From Astrobacterium formosum (GTDB lineage: Bacteria; Pseudomonadota; Alphaproteobacteria; Rhizobiales; Xanthobacteraceae), in the NCBI GenBank assembly GCA_030848545.1, contig JAVDCA010000032.1:1-64000 (forward strand): a DNA stretch of 64,000 nt. The letters are read 5' to 3'. The notes below the pieces were generated by a model. The model had not been told where the DNA came from. It ran no database searches and worked only from the letters and a program-made list of their open reading frames with translations. The stretch's first letter is position 1, and each line of letters begins with the position of its first letter. Position numbers and translations under genes: made by a program. Shown here one piece after another: positions 26,493-35,759 of the stretch.

Positions 26493-28709
26493 ATGAAGAA
26501 CATCTTGCGCAAATCCTGGCTCGGCTATATCGGCCTGGGCATCGCCGGCACCGCGCTGATCATCGTCGCCGTCATGCCGCTGACCTCCGCGATCGTCGAG
26601 GGTTGGCTCAACAGCGACGTGGAATTGCGGGCGCGGTTGGTCTTCCGGTCGATCCGCGATCAGGTGATCGTCGGCCTCGCGGCGGCACCGGCCGTCGATC
26701 TGGTACCGTTCTTCGAGCGACTGACGGAGGACGAACGCATCCTGGCGCTGGGTTACTGTACGGCGGCCGGTGAACTGCGCTACGCCACCAAGTTCATGCC
26801 CAAGACGATCTCCTGCGCCAAGCTGGAGCGTGGCAAGGTCGACACATCCGCCACCGTCACGGACGGGGACCGACCCACCCACATCAGCGTCTTCCCGATC
26901 ACCGCCGGGCCGGTGAGCGGTCATCTCCTGTTGCTGCACGATCTCCAGTTCGTTACCCGCCGCGTGCACGAGGTCCGGCTCTACACGGCGCTCGGTCTGA
27001 TCGGCGTCGCGCTGGGTCTCGGCCTGCTCGCCGCCGTCATCACCCGAACTCTGCTGCGCCACTGGAGTCTGTCGGTACGCTCCGCCATCGCCGACGTGCG
27101 CCGTGGCGCAATTCCGGATCCCTATCGTGATCGCCCGACGGCCATCGGTAGCGAGATCCACGCTTTGTTGAGCGAATTCCGGGTCGACCGTCGATACGTG
27201 GACGGCATCCATGTGGAATGGTCACCCAAGACGCTGCATCGCCTCCTCGAGGAGGAACTGCCCGGCGTCGAGATCCTGGTCGTCTCCAACCGCGAGCCCT
27301 ACATCCACAACAAGACCGACGGCGGCGTCCTGCTGCAGACGCCGGCGAGCGGCCTCGTCGCCGCCATCGAGCCGGTCATGCGCGCCTGCGGCGGCACCTG
27401 GATCGCTCATGGCAGCGGTTCGGCCGACCGCCAGACCGTCGACGAGAATGATCGCATCGCGGTTCCGCCCGACGCGCCCGCCTATACGCTGCGGCGCGTC
27501 TGGCTCAGCGCCGAGGAGCAGAACGGCTACTACTATGGTCTTTCCAACGAAGGCCTGTGGCCCCTGTGCCACGTCGCCTTCGTGCGCCCGGCGTTCCGGG
27601 AGGAGGATTGGATCCAGTACCAGGCCGTCAACGAGCGATTCGCCGACGCCGTGGTGCAGGAGGCTAAGCAGGACGATCCCATCGTCCTGGTGCAGGATTA
27701 TCATTTTGCCCTGCTGCCGCGCATGATTCGCCAGCGCCTGCCGAAGGCGACCATCATCACGTTCTGGCACATCCCCTGGGCCAATTCGGAGACGTTCGGC
27801 ATCTTCCCGTGGCGCGAACAGCTTATCGACGGTCTCCTGGGCAGCACCATTCTGGGCTTCCACACCCGCTTCCATTGCAACAATTTCATCGAGGCCATCG
27901 ACCGCTTCATGGAAAGCCGGATCGACCGCGAGACCGCGACCGTCACGTTCCGCGGTCACGACACCATGATCCGTGCCTACCCGATTTCCATCGAATGGCC
28001 GCCGGCGGCGCTCGCCGAACAGCGTCCGGTCAGGGAGTGCCGCGATGCGGTCCGGCAGCGCTTTTCACTGCCGCCGGACACCCGTATCGCCGTCGGCATC
28101 GAGCGCTTCGACTATACCAAGGGGATCATCGACCGCATCCGCGCCATCGACGACCTGCTCACCTGGAAGCCGCAATGGCGCGGCAAATTCGTCTTCATCC
28201 AGGCGGCGGCGCCGACGCGCGGTGAGCTCGAAGCCTACAGCACCTTGCAGGCGGAGGCGATGCATCTCGCCGAGGAAGTCAATGCCCGCCATTCGGTCGA
28301 CGGCTTCGCCCCGATCCGGCTCGTCGTGCGCCATCATGAGCCGCGCGAGGTCTACGAACTGTTCCGCGCCGCCGATGTCTGCGTGGTGTCGAGCCTGCAC
28401 GACGGCATGAACCTGGTCGCCAAGGAGTTCGTCGCCTCGCGCGACGACGAGCAGGGCGTGCTCGTCCTGTCGAGCTTCGCCGGCGCCTCGCGCGAGCTCT
28501 CGGAGGCGCTCATCATCAACCCCTACCACACCCGCAACATGGCCAAGGCGATCCTCACCGCCCTGTCGATGCCGGCGGGCGAGCAGCGCCAGCGCATGCG
28601 GCTGATGCGCTCGCTGGTGCAGGAGCGCAACGTCCACCGCTGGGCGGCGCAGATGCTGCTCGACGCCAGCCGGCTGCGCAAGCGCGAGCGCGTCCTCGGG
28701 ACGGGGTGA
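26493..28709 (+). CDS. otsA: Membrane-anchored trehalose-6-phosphate synthase (GT20) with sensor-like N-terminus
   Basis: A 738-residue fusion. Residues about 10-30 and 163-185 are membrane segments enclosing a roughly 130-residue periplasmic region, followed by a HAMP-like linker (about 186-235). Residues from about 260 to the end are a full GT20 trehalose-6-phosphate synthase, which joins UDP-glucose (or another NDP-glucose) and glucose-6-phosphate. GT20 marks include SNRE near 265, [26 protein letters not shown] and [12 protein letters not shown]. coli OtsA is 474 residues and soluble, so the added N-terminus is unusual and suggests that trehalose synthesis responds to an envelope signal. 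No otsB phosphatase gene is nearby. ATG 26493 follows GGGGGAGC. Confidence 0.9.
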   Translation: MKNILRKSWLGYIGLGIAGTALIIVAVMPLTSAIVEGWLNSDVELRARLVFRSIRDQVIVGLAAAPAVDLVPFFERLTEDERILALGYCTAAGELRYATKFMPKTISCAKLERGKVDTSATVTDGDRPTHISVFPITAGPVSGHLLLLHDLQFVTRRVHEVRLYTALGLIGVALGLGLLAAVITRTLLRHWSLSVRSAIADVRRGAIPDPYRDRPTAIGSEIHALLSEFRVDRRYVDGIHVEWSPKTLHRLLEEELPGVEILVVSNREPYIHNKTDGGVLLQTPASGLVAAIEPVMRACGGTWIAHGSGSADRQTVDENDRIAVPPDAPAYTLRRVWLSAEEQNGYYYGLSNEGLWPLCHVAFVRPAFREEDWIQYQAVNERFADAVVQEAKQDDPIVLVQDYHFALLPRMIRQRLPKATIITFWHIPWANSETFGIFPWREQLIDGLLGSTILGFHTRFHCNNFIEAIDRFMESRIDRETATVTFRGHDTMIRAYPISIEWPPAALAEQRPVRECRDAVRQRFSLPPDTRIAVGIERFDYTKGIIDRIRAIDDLLTWKPQWRGKFVFIQAAAPTRGELEAYSTLQAEAMHLAEEVNARHSVDGFAPIRLVVRHHEPREVYELFRAADVCVVSSLHDGMNLVAKEFVASRDDEQGVLVLSSFAGASRELSEALIINPYHTRNMAKAILTALSMPAGEQRQRMRLMRSLVQERNVHRWAAQMLLDASRLRKRERVLGTG

Positions 28710-28738
28710 GGGAGCCGCTGCCTTAAATTGTCATCCGT

Positions 28739-29041
28739 TCAAGTATCGAAGAGGTCGGGGCGGATGCTCCGGCCGACATGAACGATGTCCTCGATCCGGA
28801 TAGGCTCGTCCTGCTCGGTGTAGAAGATGTAATGCGATTGATATCGGTAGCGGCGCAGTCTCGCCTTCACTTCGAAGGCGGCTGCGCCGCTGCCCGGAAA
28901 TCTCACGAGCAGATCGAAGTTGGATTGGAGTCCTACAATATAAGCTGCGGTCTGGTTCGCTCCGAACGCCTCGTCGGTGTAGGCGACGATCGCCTCGATC
29001 GAGAGGACGGCGGCGGGGGAGAGCTTATATGTCTTGACCAT
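28739..29041 (-). CDS. ParE/RelE-superfamily toxin
   Basis: A 100-residue protein of the type II toxin fold. The N-terminal helix pair (LSPAAVLSIEAIVAYTDEAFG) and the C-terminal beta strands (LRRYRYQSHYIFYTEQDEPIRIEDIVHVGRSI) match ParE-type toxins. Its start overlaps the end of the upstream partner gene by 17 bp, the usual antitoxin-toxin coupling. ParE toxins act on DNA gyrase and RelE on mRNA; which applies here cannot be read. Confidence 0.8.
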   Translation of the reverse strand: MVKTYKLSPAAVLSIEAIVAYTDEAFGANQTAAYIVGLQSNFDLLVRFPGSGAAAFEVKARLRRYRYQSHYIFYTEQDEPIRIEDIVHVGRSIRPDLFDT

Positions 29042-29252
29042 CCGGCGGCGGCTTCGCTTCGCGTTTCACACGCGAACGCGCGACGATTTCGGCGATCGTG
29101 GTGTCGGTCGAAGTCGAGCACGACGGACTGTCGAAGTGCGCCCGGTAGGCGGCAAGCTGCTCTTCGCGGGTCATGCGCGCCCAGGCGTCGTCATCGGCCT
29201 GGGTCGGCACGGCCCATGAAGAAATTCGCGCGGCTGCCTTCTGCTCGTCCAT
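29025..29252 (-). CDS. Probable antitoxin partner of the ParE-like toxin
   Basis: A 75-residue, charged protein encoded just upstream of and overlapping the ParE-like toxin. It lacks an obvious ribbon-helix-helix start; the C-terminal half (TTIAEIVARSRVKREAKPPPDG) is basic and could be the toxin-binding tail. Assignment as antitoxin rests on position, size and the 17-bp overlap. No good ribosome site precedes ATG 29252. Confidence 0.6.
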   Translation of the reverse strand: MDEQKAAARISSWAVPTQADDDAWARMTREEQLAAYRAHFDSPSCSTSTDTTIAEIVARSRVKREAKPPPDGQDI

Positions 29253-29332
29253 CTATAAAAAATACCACACCTCCAGGGCGTGGTCGAGCGTCGGTTCGTC
29301 AAACTCGTGCCTTTCGGGCATGCCACTCGGCG

Positions 29333-30298
29333 CTACGGCACGAGCAGGATCTTGCCGAGGTGCCGGTTGGCACGCATGTGCTCTTGCGCGGCTTTCGCTT
29401 CCGCGAGCGCAAACACCTTGTCGACCGGCAGGCGGAGCTTGCCGGCCGCGACGGCGGCGCCGAGGTCGGCCCACATGGCGCGCGTCTCCTCGCGCAGTTC
29501 TGCGATCGAGCGGGTGCGGTGGGTGACGCCCATATACTTGATGCGGCGCATGGCATGGAGGTCGAAATCGAACTCGGCCTTGCCGCCGCCGAGCCGGCCC
29601 ACATTGATGATACGCCCGAGAACGGCGGTCGCCCGCATCAGTCCGTTGACATACGCGCCCGAAACCTGATCGACGACGATATCGACTCCCTTGCCACCGG
29701 TCGCGGCGAGAATCTGATCGGGCCAGTCGGGCCGGCCCGTATCGATGGCGATGTCGGCGCCGAAGTCGGATAGCCGCGCTCGCCTCCCCGCGTCCGTCGA
29801 ACTGCCGATCACCGGCCGGGCTCCCATGAGTTTGGCGATCTGCAGCCCCATGAGGCCGACGCCGGAGCTCGCGCCCTGGATCAGGACGCCGTCGCCCGCC
29901 TTGAGGCCGCCATTGGTCACCAGGGCGTCGTGCATCGTGTTGAGTGCGGTCGGCAGCGTCGCCGCCGTGTGAAAATCCATTGCCTCCGGCATCTTCACGG
30001 TGCGACCGAAGTCGCTCACGGCATACTCCGCGTAGCCGCCGGCGCCGACACACATGACGTGCTCGCCCGGCGCGAAGCCGCCGCCCGCGTCGGCACCGAC
30101 CGAGACCACTTCGCCGGCCCAGTCGATGCCGACGGTGGCACCGACGGCCCCGTGGCCGCCCTTGCCCTGGGCGGCGGCGAGGTCGGCGCGGTTGAGCCCG
30201 GCGGCGCGTACCCGCACCAGGATGTCGGTCGGTTTCGGAGAGGGCTCCGGGATGTCGCGAATCTCCAGGCCCGTCTCGGTCGCCACGCCGGCTTTCAT
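29333..30298 (-). CDS. Zinc-independent quinone oxidoreductase (MDR family)
   Basis: A 321-residue medium-chain dehydrogenase/reductase. AAGLNRADL near residue 33 and the NAD(P)-binding GASSGVGLMGLQIAK near residue 142 match the QOR/crotonyl-reductase-like branch; structural and catalytic zinc cysteines are absent. Such enzymes reduce quinones or enoyl thioesters with NADPH. The start at 30298 removes a poorly conserved 41-residue extension. It lies divergent from the TctC receptor at 30602. Confidence 0.87.
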   Translation of the reverse strand: MKAGVATETGLEIRDIPEPSPKPTDILVRVRAAGLNRADLAAAQGKGGHGAVGATVGIDWAGEVVSVGADAGGGFAPGEHVMCVGAGGYAEYAVSDFGRTVKMPEAMDFHTAATLPTALNTMHDALVTNGGLKAGDGVLIQGASSGVGLMGLQIAKLMGARPVIGSSTDAGRRARLSDFGADIAIDTGRPDWPDQILAATGGKGVDIVVDQVSGAYVNGLMRATAVLGRIINVGRLGGGKAEFDFDLHAMRRIKYMGVTHRTRSIAELREETRAMWADLGAAVAAGKLRLPVDKVFALAEAKAAQEHMRANRHLGKILLVP

Positions 30299-30601
30299 GG
30301 GGGACTCTCGCGGCTGTGCGACCCGCACCGCGCGGGCGCTTTGGTTCGGACCGGTTGTAGGGCTGCTCGGCGCGGCGGGCCACCGAGAATTCCAGCAGAG
30401 AACTCCACCAGAGAACTCCACCCGTGTCGCAACGGCAAGCCGGCATGTGCAGGCGCAAGGCGGCTCCCATCACGCCGGGGGTTTCCCGCGGTGTTGCGAT
30501 TGGCTAATCGTCACGCCGCCAGCCTCGTCACCGTGCCGGCGACGGATCCGCCACGAGGTCTTGCTTCATTCGGCCCGAATTCCGCGCTCGGAGACGACCT
30601 C

Positions 30602-31651
30602 ATGCGTTCACTATTCTACTTTTTGCCTCGTTGCGGTACGCGATCCGTCCATATTCCCGCCATCCACATGCTCGCCGCGCTGGTCGTCCTGATCGGGTCG
30701 CTGATCGGATCGCTCCTGGTGGCCCCTCCCGCCTCGGCCCAGCGGTCGGAACGGCCCTTGCGCTTCCTGGTCGGCTTCCCGGCGGGGGGCGGGCTCGATT
30801 CCATGACCCGTGTGATCGGCGAACACATCCATGCCGCGACGGGACGCACCGTCGTGGTGGAGAACAAGGCCGGCGCCGCCGGCCGCATCGCCGCCGAGGC
30901 GGTGGTGCGGGGAGAGGCCGACGGCTCGCTGGTGCTGTCGGCGCCGATCGTCACCACGGCGTTCTTTCCGTTCATCTACAACAAGCTCGGCTTCGACCCG
31001 CTGCGCGACCTCGTGCCGATCACCCGCTTCGCCACCTTCCAGTTCGCGCTCGCGGTCGGGCCGCAGGTGCCGGCCAACACGGTCGCGGAGTTCATCGCCT
31101 ATCTGAAGACCAAGCCGGCCACCGCCAGTTACGGTTCGCTGTCGCCCGGCACGCCGTCGCACTTTCTCGGCGAGATGTTCAAGCGCGCAACCGGAACCGA
31201 TATGACCCATGTGCCCTATCGGGGTTCGGCGCCGGCCCTGATCGACTTGCAGTCGGGGCAGATCACCGCCGTGTTCGACACCACCGCGAGCGTCATGCAG
31301 CTCGCCCGCGCCGGCAAGATCAAAGTCCTCGCCGTCACCGGCGGCCATCGCTCGGAACGGCTGCCGGATGCGCCGACCTTCGCCGAGCTCAAGCTCGGTC
31401 TCGGCGACATGGAAACCGCCGACCTGTGGTACGGCTTCTTCGCGCCCGGCGGCACGCCGCCCGCGGTCGTGCAGGAACTCAATGGCGCCATCGCAGCCGC
31501 CTTGCGGGACAAGCGCGTCATCGAGCTCATCAACCAGCTGGACTGCCGCGTCGAGATCGACACCCCGGCCGCGTTCGCCAAGCGCATCGCCGACGATTAC
31601 GACCGCTGGGGACCGATCATTCGCGCGACCGGCTTCAAGGTGAGCGAATGA
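30602..31651 (+). CDS. Bug/TctC-family tripartite tricarboxylate receptor
   Basis: A 349-residue periplasmic binding protein. A long signal region (hydrophobic core about 23-40, ASAQ cleavage near 46) precedes the family hallmark RPLRFLVGFPAGGGLDSMTRVIGEH, then the conserved PGTPSHFLGEMFKRATG and VPYRGSAPAL. Members bind organic acids or other small molecules. No TctA/TctB permease genes are adjacent, which is common for this family. The stop overlaps the start of the next gene (ATGA at 31648-31651), so it is co-translated with a metallo-beta-lactamase-fold hydrolase that may act on the imported ligand. Confidence 0.9.
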   Translation: MRSLFYFLPRCGTRSVHIPAIHMLAALVVLIGSLIGSLLVAPPASAQRSERPLRFLVGFPAGGGLDSMTRVIGEHIHAATGRTVVVENKAGAAGRIAAEAVVRGEADGSLVLSAPIVTTAFFPFIYNKLGFDPLRDLVPITRFATFQFALAVGPQVPANTVAEFIAYLKTKPATASYGSLSPGTPSHFLGEMFKRATGTDMTHVPYRGSAPALIDLQSGQITAVFDTTASVMQLARAGKIKVLAVTGGHRSERLPDAPTFAELKLGLGDMETADLWYGFFAPGGTPPAVVQELNGAIAAALRDKRVIELINQLDCRVEIDTPAAFAKRIADDYDRWGPIIRATGFKVSE

Positions 31652-32502
31652 CCATGCGTGTCGTTCTGCTCGGCACCGGCGGGCCGCGGCCCGATCCCGC
31701 CCGCGGCGGGACGACGACGCTTGTGCGCTGCGGCGACGACAACATCCTGTTCGACGCCGGCCGCGGCGTCACGGTGCGGCTGGTCGAAGCCGGCGTGCCG
31801 CTCGCGGCCGTCAATCCGGTGTTCATCACCCACCATCATTTCGACCACATCGGCGACCTCTACGACGTGATGCTCGCCACCTGGATGGGCGGCCGCAAGG
31901 AAGCCTTGAAGATCTACGGTCCGCCCGACACCAAGCGCATCGTCGACGCCCTCTTGACCCAGGTCTACGACAAGGACATCGGCTGGCGCCACATGGGCGA
32001 GCCCGCCATGGGCGGCTGGAAGCCGGTCGCCGTCACCGACATCATCGCCGGCGATGTCGTCGACACCGGCCGCTGGAAGGTGACGCCGCACACCGTCTCG
32101 CACGGCCACGGCCTCGACATTCCGCCGGCGTTCCTGCACCGCTGGGTGTGCCACGGCTATCGCTTCGAGGCCGACGGCAAGGTGATCGCCATCAGCGGCG
32201 ACACCGTCGACTGCCCCGGCCTCGATCGCCTCGCCGCCGATGCCGACGTCTTGGTGCAGTGCTGCTTCCTGGCCTCGCCGGAGATCGACAACGAGCATTT
32301 CCGGCGCCTAGCGAAGCACACGCTCGCCTGCGGCGACACGGTCGGCAAGATCGCGGCGCGCAACCGGGTCAAGACGCTGGTGCTCACCCATCACCGGCCA
32401 CGTCGTGACGACGCCATGCTGAACGTGCTGGCCGAGGAGGTCGCCCGCGACTTTTCCGGCCGCATCGTGATCGGCCGTGACCTCACCGAGATCGAGGTGT
32501 GA
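31648..32502 (+). CDS. Metallo-beta-lactamase-fold hydrolase (RNase Z/arylsulfatase-like)
   Basis: A 284-residue MBL-fold protein. The zinc motif HxHxDH is present as H62, H64, D66 and H67 (THHHFDH); further ligands are the histidine in VSHGHG, the aspartate in SGDTVDC and the histidine pair in LTHHRP. The early GTGGPRPDPARGGTTTLV matches the RNase Z/arylsulfatase-like branch, which hydrolyses esters or sulfates as well as RNA. It starts within the TctC stop codon. The pairing suggests a catabolic hydrolase for the ligand of the receptor; the actual substrate is unknown. Confidence 0.87.
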   Translation: MTMRVVLLGTGGPRPDPARGGTTTLVRCGDDNILFDAGRGVTVRLVEAGVPLAAVNPVFITHHHFDHIGDLYDVMLATWMGGRKEALKIYGPPDTKRIVDALLTQVYDKDIGWRHMGEPAMGGWKPVAVTDIIAGDVVDTGRWKVTPHTVSHGHGLDIPPAFLHRWVCHGYRFEADGKVIAISGDTVDCPGLDRLAADADVLVQCCFLASPEIDNEHFRRLAKHTLACGDTVGKIAARNRVKTLVLTHHRPRRDDAMLNVLAEEVARDFSGRIVIGRDLTEIEV

Positions 32503-32526
32503 GTCGGGTTTGGTCGATTAATTCTG

Positions 32527-32656
32527 TCATTCCGGGGCGGCCCTTCAGCGCGTTCACGCGCGTCTTCGACGCGCTGCGGGCCGAGCCCGGAATCCAGTTC
32601 CGAGTACAGTGCATGCGGCTGGATTCCGGGTTCGCGCTGCGCGCGCCCCGGAATGA
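32527..32656. repeat. Intergenic palindromic repeat, family C
   Basis: TCATTCCGGGGCGG ... GGAATCCAG ... CTGGATTCC ... GCCCCGGAATGA, a long inverted pair downstream of the MBL hydrolase, related to the element at 6890-7038. Confidence 0.7.
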
Positions 32657-32762
32657 CCGCGGATCAGATCAGCCGAAGTCGGTATGGGCCTTGCGCTGAA
32701 CTGAGCGGTGGTCTGCCGAACACGACGTTCAGGCTTCGCGCCACGCTGCCCATCAGGCATGA

Positions 32763-32790
32763 AAAAACCCGGGCCGAAGCCCGGGTTTTC
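32763..32790. terminator. Terminator downstream of asd
   Basis: AAAACCCGGGC-CGAA-GCCCGGGTTTT, a compact perfect hairpin with flanking A and T runs, about 40 bp past the asd stop on the minus strand. The T run on either side makes it bidirectional. Confidence 0.9.
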
Positions 32791-32827
32791 AAAACCACGA
32801 TCGCAGCGTCGAGCCGATCCTTTCGCC

Positions 32828-33862
32828 TCAAGCCGCCTTCTTCTTGGCGACGATCAGCTTGCGGTTGATGAGCACTTCCGCGATCTGCACGGCGTTGAGC
32901 GCCGCGCCCTTGCGCAGATTGTCGGACACGCACCACAGTACGAGGCCGTTCTCCACCGTCGCGTCCTCGCGGATGCGGCTGATATAGGTGGCGTCCTCGC
33001 CGGCCGCCTCGTACGGGGTCGCGTAGCCGCCCGGCTCGCGCTTGTCGATGACGAGGCATCCGGGCGCGCGGGACAGGATCTCGCGTGCCTCATCGGGCGT
33101 GATCGGATTCTCAAACTCGATGTTGACCGCTTCCGAATGGGAGATGAATACCGGCACGCGCACGCAGGTGGCGGTGAGCTTGATGGACGGGTCGAGAATC
33201 TTCTTGGTCTCGGCCATCATCTTCCACTCTTCCTTCGTGTACCCGTCCTCCATGAACACGTCGATATGGGGGATCAGGTTGAAGGCGATGCGCTTGGGGA
33301 ACTTCTTGGTCTCGATGTCGCTCGCCGTGTACACGGCCTTGGTCTGCGAGAACAATTCGTCCATCGCATCCTTGCCGGCGCCCGACACCGACTGGTAGGT
33401 CGAGACCACGACGCGCTTGATCTTGGCGGCGTCGTGCAGCGGCTTCAACGCGACCACGAGTTGTGCCGTCGAGCAGTTCGGATTGGAGATGATGTTTCTT
33501 TTCGAGAAGCCCACGATCGCGTCGGCGTTGACCTCCGGGACGATCAGGGGCACGTCCGAATCGTAGCGCCAAGCGGACGAATTATCGATCACCACTGCGC
33601 CGGCGGCGGCGATCTTCGGCGACCATTCCTTGGAGACGGACCCGCCGGCCGACATCAGGCAGATGTCGACGTCGGAGAAGTCGTACTGATCGAGCGCTTT
33701 GCATTTGAGCGTTTTGTCGCCGAAGGAGACCTCGACCCCCATGCTTTTGCGCGAAGCGAGCGCCACCACGTCCGTCGTGGGGAACTTGCGTTCGTCTAGG
33801 ATGGCGAGCATCTCGCGGCCCACATTTCCTGTGGCGCCGACGACGGCGACCTTAAAACCCAT
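32828..33862 (-). CDS. asd: Aspartate-semialdehyde dehydrogenase
   Basis: A 344-residue enzyme that makes aspartate semialdehyde from aspartyl phosphate with NADPH, the branch point for lysine/diaminopimelate, threonine and methionine. GATGNVG near residue 9 binds NADP; C130 in SNPNCSTAQ is the catalytic cysteine; VRVPVFISHSE carries the arginine and histidine of the active site. The start at 33862 has GGAGACGAGAG upstream; a 41-residue extension is not conserved. Monocistronic, with a strong terminator downstream. Confidence 0.96.
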   Translation of the reverse strand: MGFKVAVVGATGNVGREMLAILDERKFPTTDVVALASRKSMGVEVSFGDKTLKCKALDQYDFSDVDICLMSAGGSVSKEWSPKIAAAGAVVIDNSSAWRYDSDVPLIVPEVNADAIVGFSKRNIISNPNCSTAQLVVALKPLHDAAKIKRVVVSTYQSVSGAGKDAMDELFSQTKAVYTASDIETKKFPKRIAFNLIPHIDVFMEDGYTKEEWKMMAETKKILDPSIKLTATCVRVPVFISHSEAVNIEFENPITPDEAREILSRAPGCLVIDKREPGGYATPYEAAGEDATYISRIREDATVENGLVLWCVSDNLRKGAALNAVQIAEVLINRKLIVAKKKAA

Positions 33863-34272
33863 CTCTCGTCTCCAAACCTCACTTTGGGTCCGCACGGCAG
33901 GAGGCCGGCGAAACGGTTTGAGCTTGTAGGCGAGAACCAGCGAAGGTTCAATGCCGGGTTCGGGGTCGGGCAGGCTCGAAACCACGCAGCCTCAAGGTGT
34001 TACCATGCGATTGACGGTGACCGATCGATATCCCTGATGGCCGCCGTCACGCCAACGTTATCGATCCGGGATGGGCCTTGCCGGCAGGAAGGCGGCGGCA
34101 GGCACACCCAGGGCGCCTGTAAAAACAATCGGCTACGCGCCGCGGGACGGCCCGTACCGGCGGCTACGAACCCCGCACCAGGACGCTCCGCGGCGGGCCC
34201 TTCGAAGCCGTGCTGCAAATACCACGGTCGAGGCAAAAATAAGCGACCGTGCGCTACGCAACCGGGCGGGCC

Positions 34273-34302
34273 TTGTTTGCGTTAACCAAAGCACGCTAGA
34301 TT
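34273..34302 (+). promoter_or_regulatory. Possible promoter of the secreted hypothetical gene
   Basis: TTGTTT (34273-34278) and TAGATT (34297-34302) with 18 bp between, 34 bp upstream of the gene at 34336. The remainder of the 473-bp gap after asd (33863-34335) shows no gene. Confidence 0.4.
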
Positions 34303-34335
34303 GATCATTGATTTGCGGATTTGTTGCGAGGAATC

Positions 34336-34677
34336 ATGCGCCTGTCGAGGATCGCCGCCGTCTCCGCCGCTGCCCTGGCCCTTGCGGCCGGGCTTTCGGC
34401 GCTTCCCGCCGAGGCGCAGAACCGCAACCGCGGTGCCACCGAGCGCATCACCATCACGGACGAGACCGGCCGGACTCGCACCAAGATCACGGTGCGGCCG
34501 CGCTCCTACCTGGATCCCGGCAAGGAGCAGTCGGTGGCATTCGAGCACCATTATCACGATTACGCCCTGCCGATGGGGCGTGGCAGCACCTATCACGACC
34601 AGAACGACTTCAAGGGCAGCTTCAGCCGCATGCCCCTGCCGGGCCTGTTCGACGTGCCGGGCTATAGCAACTGGTGA
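34336..34677 (+). CDS. Conserved secreted hypothetical protein
   Basis: A 113-residue protein with a Sec signal peptide (about 1-26, hydrophobic run then PAEAQ). The mature part starts with NRNRGATERITITDETGR and has KITVRPRSYLDPGKE, a pattern of short periplasmic proteins found in Hyphomicrobiales. No function is known. ATG 34336 follows CGAGGAATC; a terminator hairpin follows the stop by 20 bp. Confidence 0.75.
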   Translation: MRLSRIAAVSAAALALAAGLSALPAEAQNRNRGATERITITDETGRTRTKITVRPRSYLDPGKEQSVAFEHHYHDYALPMGRGSTYHDQNDFKGSFSRMPLPGLFDVPGYSNW

Positions 34678-34696
34678 AAAAGCCGTCCGGGAATGC

Positions 34697-34730
34697 GAAA
34701 AAGCGCGGCCTCGAGCCGCGCTTTTTCGTT
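34697..34730 (+). terminator. Terminator after the secreted hypothetical gene
   Basis: GAAAAAGCGCGGC-CTCGA-GCCGCGCTTTTTC: a perfect stem with A and T tracts, a textbook factor-independent terminator. Confidence 0.92.
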
Positions 34731-34749
34731 TCATAACGCATTCGGCTGA

Positions 34750-35561
34750 TTAGGGCGTGTACTCATAAACAGACGCCGGTTTGCCAAAGCACACCGCCTT
34801 TCGGGGCGAAGCTGAAGGCTTATGCTCAGGGTGAGCTCTTGGGTATAACCCGAAGTTGACTTCGCTAATCGAGACGATCCAAGTAAATTGATTAAGGCGC
34901 CCGAAAAGACCGTCGCGTTAAATACGAAGTTGTCGAACGCTTCAATCTGGCGAGAACGTGCGTGAAGCGCGCCTTTATCTTTTTGATCTTCGGACCGATT
35001 AGTGGCTCACTCATTACAATGCTGTTCGATGTTCAATTTGCGTTGGCAGCGCCCCGTTCTGTCAGCATTGTTAGCTTTGGCCCTTCATTCTTCTTCGGGT
35101 ATCTGGCAGGTGTGGTTCCTGCCTTGGGCATGGCAGTTGTAGACTGGTTACTCTCCAAGAGAGAAGTGCATCATCGAGCGCTTTGGATGGGGGGGCTGGC
35201 GTTTATTCTTGGATGCCTAGTAACATCTCGCGTCTTCCCTTACGTCTGGGTTATCGTGGCTGGGCTACTGGCAGCAATCGTTGTTACGATATGTTCGTGG
35301 CTTTCTAGCAGCGGCAAGCGACAGCGCACCTGAGCTATCGGCGATGCCCGTTATGCTGATCATCGTGTGGCCGGACGTACGTAAGTGAAATCGTGGAAAC
35401 TTCTCGAATTATGGAAGTGTGGACTGCCGCTTCCACTGCAGTCGAAGTCGGCTCACGGCACGATCCCGTCGTGACGCGACGCGCTACGGTGGCTGTGATC
35501 AGTTGAGAGCTGGACGTTGGCACAGCGCCTAGTCCAGCTCATTTATGAGTACACGGCCTAG
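34750..35561. mobile_element. About 0.8-kb element bounded by terminal inverted repeats
   Basis: The left end TTAGGGCGTGTACTCATAAA (34750-34769) and the reverse complement of the right end CTAGGCCGTGTACTCATAAA (35542-35561) match at 18 of 20 positions. The YTAG at each end resembles target sites of IS5-type elements. The 812-bp interior is AT-richer than its neighbours, carries one small membrane-protein frame and no transposase, so it looks like a non-autonomous or decayed element. The stretch 35334-35541 inside it has no gene. Confidence 0.6.
34962..35333 (+). CDS. Small membrane protein inside the repeat-bounded element
   Basis: A 123-residue hydrophobic protein with about four membrane segments (5-25, 37-60, 74-88 and 92-113) and a basic C-terminus (SSSGKRQRT). 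The start is a GTG at 34962. Base composition and codon use (many A/T third positions) differ clearly from surrounding genes, pointing to transfer with the flanking element. It has no motif I can assign. Confidence 0.5.
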   Translation: MKRAFIFLIFGPISGSLITMLFDVQFALAAPRSVSIVSFGPSFFFGYLAGVVPALGMAVVDWLLSKREVHHRALWMGGLAFILGCLVTSRVFPYVWVIVAGLLAAIVVTICSWLSSSGKRQRT

Positions 35562-35569
35562 TTCCGCTT

Positions 35570-35740
35570 CCGGTGCCCCGGGTGCGGCGCAGCACGTCGC
35601 GGAGCGAAGCGGAGTGGTGCGACGCTGAACCAGGGACTGGTTCCGAGCAAGGCCCCGGCTCTGCGATGCAGCAGATCGCGAAGAGCGCTCCGCCGCATCG
35701 CGTCCGGGGCACGACGGCAGTGATCCGCCGAATTTCGTAT
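35570..35740. repeat. G/C-rich intergenic repeat near leuB
   Basis: A stretch with paired arms (GGTGCCCCGGGTGCGG ... CGCGTCCGGGGCACG, and GAACCAGGGACTGGTTCC inside) between the element at 34750-35561 and leuB. It resembles the 'cccgggtgcg' intergenic elements of Bradyrhizobium-like genomes. No gene is seen. Confidence 0.45.
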
Positions 35741-35759
35741 CAGGGGGTCCCTGAAGGGC

